Shown here: positions 63,151-64,000 of the stretch, in pieces
Layout of the letters: each line of letters starts with the position of its first letter
How positions within the stretch are numbered: the stretch's first letter is position 1
Source of the DNA: Tetrahymena elliotti 4EA
Taxonomy: Eukaryota; Ciliophora; Oligohymenophorea; Hymenostomatida; Tetrahymenidae
Assembly (NCBI GenBank): GCA_000231825.2
Contig: JH720328.1
Location: 747,334 to 811,333 of the forward strand
Reading direction: 5' to 3'
Length of the DNA: 64,000 nt
The notes under the pieces: generated by a model
What the model was told of the DNA's origin: nothing
The model's input: the letters and a program-made list of their open reading frames with translations, nothing else
The model's database searches: none
Program-made: the position numbers and the translations under genes

Positions 63151-64000
63151 TAGATTAAATCGTATTGTATAATAATAATGATAATAACAAAATGAATACT
63201 ATTTCCTCAATAAATCCTTTTAAAAAGATAGACCGATTATTCATTAATAAGTTAATCTTAAATATTTTAAACAAAATTTAATCAAGCCTCTCAAAAATAA
63301 TATTCTGTTAAATTAAAAATAATTTTATTCAAAAAAAAATTTTATATATATATATATTATTCGTCATTTATTTTATTTATGTTAATGTCTCGTTAATTTC
63401 TTTATCTCTCTTTTTAATAATCTAAGTATATCACTTTTAAGTTTTTTATTAAAATATCAAGTCCATACTATTTTTATCAATCTATTTATCTATCTTTCTA
63501 ATTTATAAATTAATTAGCCATTAAAATCAATTAGCCTGAATTAATTATTCTGTAAGAAAAAGATAATTTCTGAGAAAATTGCTAACAGCTCTTTTCAAAA
63601 TAAATCATTTTAAATTCAATTTATTTTTGTGGATAAATATTTTTTGGAAAATAAACACTTATTAAAATGAACAAAATATTTTTAATAAATAAAAAAATCT
63701 TCATTCTAACAATGGAAAATTAAAAAACAACAAAAAATTGTTTAATACTATTGATGTTTTATTTTTGTTGGAAACCAAAAATCATATAATTATATAATCT
63801 ATTTTTTCATAAAGAGCATCGTTTCTTTATCTAAAAAAGTTTTATTTTTTTGACCAACATTGATTTATTTAAGGAAATTAAAAATTTAAATATTGTTTAG
63901 AGTAATGAAGAATTACAAAGAGTTTATTTTGTATAAGTAAAAGATAATTTTTATTTTTTGAGGTAATAAAATCTTCATATTGATTTCAGGTAAAATTATT
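63151..64000. other. Intergenic to window end
   Basis: AT-rich, with a (TA)n run at about 63342-63358. No gene could be supported before the edge. Confidence 0.55.

Noticed and set aside
1..64000. Transposons, CRISPR arrays, tRNA/rRNA genes, telomeric G4T2 repeats
   Set aside because: Looked for transposase or reverse-transcriptase motifs, regular spacer arrays, tRNA-like cloverleafs and telomere repeats. None could be supported by eye. A tRNA scan and repeat search would be decisive.

Overview
This window is AT-rich DNA (well over 70% A+T) from a ciliate that uses the nuclear code in which TAA and TAG mean glutamine and only TGA stops. It looks like Tetrahymena or a close relative (macronuclear draft assembly; one 100-base run of N at 23732-23831). 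The evidence is internal. Long conserved proteins, including an adenylyl cyclase, a phospholipid scramblase and otubain-like proteases, are continuous only if TAA/TAG are read through. Their ends are TGA, and introns are short, AT-rich and GT...AG. Under the standard code these genes shatter into fragments, so nearly all standard-code ORFs here are pieces or shadows. All coordinates below were read by hand. Gene spans include introns, and exon limits are exact only where stated.

Layout. 1-545 (-): N-terminus of a sodium/proton exchanger, cut by the window edge. 1729-~11075 (-): one very large helical-repeat protein whose C-terminal third is coiled coil plus Q-rich sequence. 11365-21133 (+): three tandem otubain-like (peptidase C65/OTU) genes. 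22677-23564 (+): phospholipid scramblase. 24489-34423 (+): a giant secreted-then-membrane protein with a signal peptide, Cys-rich modules, a long Asn/Ser/Ile-rich ectodomain, about 8-9 membrane segments and a cytoplasmic tail. 35489-37938 and 39037-43380 (+): two more otubain-like genes. 45821-55247 (+): a soluble-type (ADCY10-like) adenylyl cyclase with two cyclase domains, a P-loop ATPase, a Q/N-rich tail and a C-terminal SH3-like domain. 57857-58468 (+): a His-tract beta-trefoil-like protein. 62749-63150 (+): a small, probably N-myristoylated protein. The rest is AT-rich intergenic DNA.

The main discovery candidate is the five-member otubain-like cluster. All five share a phase-0 intron at the same place in the fold, just before the [AV]F motif. 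Three keep the catalytic GDGNC and His motifs. One has lost Asp, Cys and His (16.1-18.7 kb), and one has lost the Asp/Gly/Cys signature but keeps a His-containing motif (35.5-37.9 kb). The accessory domains have been shuffled: arrays of CxxC...CxxC zinc-ribbon-like modules, prion-like Q/N tracts placed C-terminally in some copies and N-terminally in another, and, in one pseudo-enzyme, a long E/K/R single alpha helix followed by a C-terminal membrane anchor. This suggests a rapidly diversifying family of ubiquitin proteases and pseudo-proteases. Its function is unknown and is inferred only from domains.
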